Below the pieces are notes generated by a model. The model was given only the letters and a program-made list of their open reading frames with translations, was not told the origin of the DNA and ran no database searches. Both the position numbers and the translations under genes were made by a program. From Ensifer sp. USDA 6670 (lineage in GTDB: Bacteria; Pseudomonadota; Alphaproteobacteria; Rhizobiales; Rhizobiaceae), in contig ATWE01000004.1 in NCBI GenBank assembly GCA_000421085.1, positions 62,001-126,000 of the forward strand: DNA of 64,000 nucleotides, in the 5' to 3' direction. Shown here one piece after another: positions 63,345 through 64,000 of this stretch; within the stretch, counting starts at the first letter, position 1, and each line of letters opens with the position of its first letter.

Positions 63345-63641
63345 ATGCGCACGACCCACCACGCCTCCGGTTTCGGCCTCGTTGCGAGCAGGCAGTCGCC
63401 TGCAGTCCGCACAACAGGCATCTTCGGCGTGCTGACGGCCGTCTGGCGCCTCTATCGAAACCGGTGCCAGATCGCCCGCCTGCAGGACCTCGACGATCGC
63501 CAGTTGCTGGACATGGGTTTGAAACGCGAAGACCTGCACGAGGCGCTGACCTCGGCCTTCTTCGACAACCCGGGAAGCTACCTGACGCGCGCCTCTCGCA
63601 ATCGGGCGAACCACTTTTACAGAGGAGTGCGCCACGATTGA
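63345..63641 (+). CDS. DUF1127-domain protein
   Basis: A 98-aa protein. The DUF1127 core is WRLYRNRCQIARLQDLDDRQLLDMGLKREDLHEAL, spanning about residues 34-68. AAAGGAG at 63331-63337 sets ATG 63345. Small DUF1127 proteins affect RNA turnover, phosphate and carbon use in alphaproteobacteria. It is divergent from the LrhA-like gene. Its 3' region extends about 190 bases to a strong terminator. Confidence 0.87.
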   Translation: MRTTHHASGFGLVASRQSPAVRTTGIFGVLTAVWRLYRNRCQIARLQDLDDRQLLDMGLKREDLHEALTSAFFDNPGSYLTRASRNRANHFYRGVRHD

Positions 63642-63830
63642 CCCCTCATGGCGCGTCCCGCCGCCTCGGATGCGCCAGTGCGGCATGATCTGCGAAATCT
63701 TCGCCCTCGCGCGGATCATGCCGCGAGATTCGGATGGTGCCGACGGCACCTGAAAGTTCCCCGCAGGGTATGAGCCAATAGACCCTGCTGCTTGCCCGGT
63801 ACATGCCAAGACATGTACCGGGCTTTTTTT
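63642..63830 (+). ncRNA. Possible 3'-derived small RNA
   Basis: After the DUF1127 stop there are 150 non-coding bases before a strong terminator. They hold an 11-bp perfect inverted repeat, GCGGCATGATC (63680-63690) with GATCATGCCGC (63714-63724). This layout (structured region plus terminator) is typical of an sRNA cut from, or overlapping, an mRNA 3' end. No promoter is clear. Confidence 0.35.
63794..63830 (+). terminator. Strong Rho-independent terminator
   Basis: A 12-bp stem, GCCCGGTACATG (63794-63805) with CATGTACCGGGC (63812-63823), is followed by seven T residues. Confidence 0.95.
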
Positions 63831-63864
63831 GTCCCTGACAGGGGAGCAGCAGACTTCGCCGGCT

Positions 63865-64000
63865 CTATTCTTTTGCGCCGGCGCTCTTCCTGTAGCTCTC
63901 GAACAGCGCGTCGATGCTTTTCTGGTATTCCTTCTGCATCTCCAGGCCGCTGTCGAAGAGGCTGTTCATCGCCTGCGAAAACTGGGCAAAGGCCGGGTTA
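63865..64000 (-). CDS. C-terminal end of an unidentified helical protein
   Basis: The frame enters from the right edge and stops with TAG (63865-63867). The 44 visible residues (NPAFAQFSQAMNSLFDSG, then EMQKEYQKSIDALFESYRK, ending SAGAKE) are amphipathic helix, somewhat like phasin or other coiled-coil proteins. This is not enough for a family call. Confidence 0.6.
   Translation of the reverse strand, partial: NPAFAQFSQAMNSLFDSGLEMQKEYQKSIDALFESYRKSAGAKE

Overview
The window looks like chromosomal DNA of a Sinorhizobium/Ensifer-type alphaproteobacterium. The reasons are high-GC coding with alphaproteobacterial codon use, a RirA iron regulator with an Irr-type operator, a PhyR/NepR general-stress module with EcfG-type (GGAAC-N16/17-CGTT) promoters, and the gene series mmsA / iron-binding protein / rirA / dppABCDF / ridA / phyR and ppx / rlmE / guaB / oxyR-katA, which matches my memory of the S. 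meliloti chromosome. No database was consulted.

Layout. 0-2.3 kb: an SDR and an aldonolactone-oxidase-like flavoenzyme. 2.3-6.7 kb: LysR diverging from mmsA, an orphan ferric-iron binding protein, and rirA. 7.2-12.9 kb: a complete dipeptide ABC transporter operon and a RidA protein. 13.0-17.0 kb: a general-stress islet with a PhyR-type response regulator (rsiB2-like) diverging from a 62-aa NepR-type anti-sigma factor (rsiA2-like). Around the pair lie small membrane, lipoprotein and hydrophilic genes whose upstream regions carry EcfG consensus promoters; I count six such promoters in the window. 17.2-22.8 kb: a D-amino-acid dehydrogenase-like gene, then an M20 deacylase with a sugar-type ABC transporter. 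23-30.2 kb: small envelope proteins, MgtC, a frameshifted DUF899 gene, a TPR/HTH regulator with a beta-propeller protein, and two stress-type small genes.

30.2-50.2 kb reads as accessory: an MFS pump, chrA with a decayed chrB-like partner, a hydroquinone-type (mhqO/mhqD-like) pair with a divergent LysR, three tandem AraC regulators, and a long co-oriented set of hydrolases and redox enzymes (YcaC-type hydrolase, XapX, Tat-exported amidohydrolase, DoxX, MFS-ABM fusion, Tat-exported metallo-beta-lactamase, chloroperoxidase-like hydrolase, zinc alcohol dehydrogenase, CMD-CMD-cupin fusion). It ends next to a tRNA-Gln gene; no integrase was seen.

50.9-64 kb returns to core genes: ppx/gppA, rlmE, a VOC protein, a DHA2 efflux pump, a second Tat-type MBL protein, guaB, a MAPEG protein, dienelactone hydrolase, oxyR divergent from katA, an LrhA-like LysR, a DUF1127 protein with a possible 3' small RNA, and the end of an unidentified gene.

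The best candidates for little-described biology are the compact PhyR/NepR stress islet, including a 50-aa ORF and a 64-aa ORF under EcfG promoters, and the three-AraC/hydrolase cluster of unknown substrate. Function names come from motif recognition by eye. Promoter and operator calls are consensus matches, not measurements.
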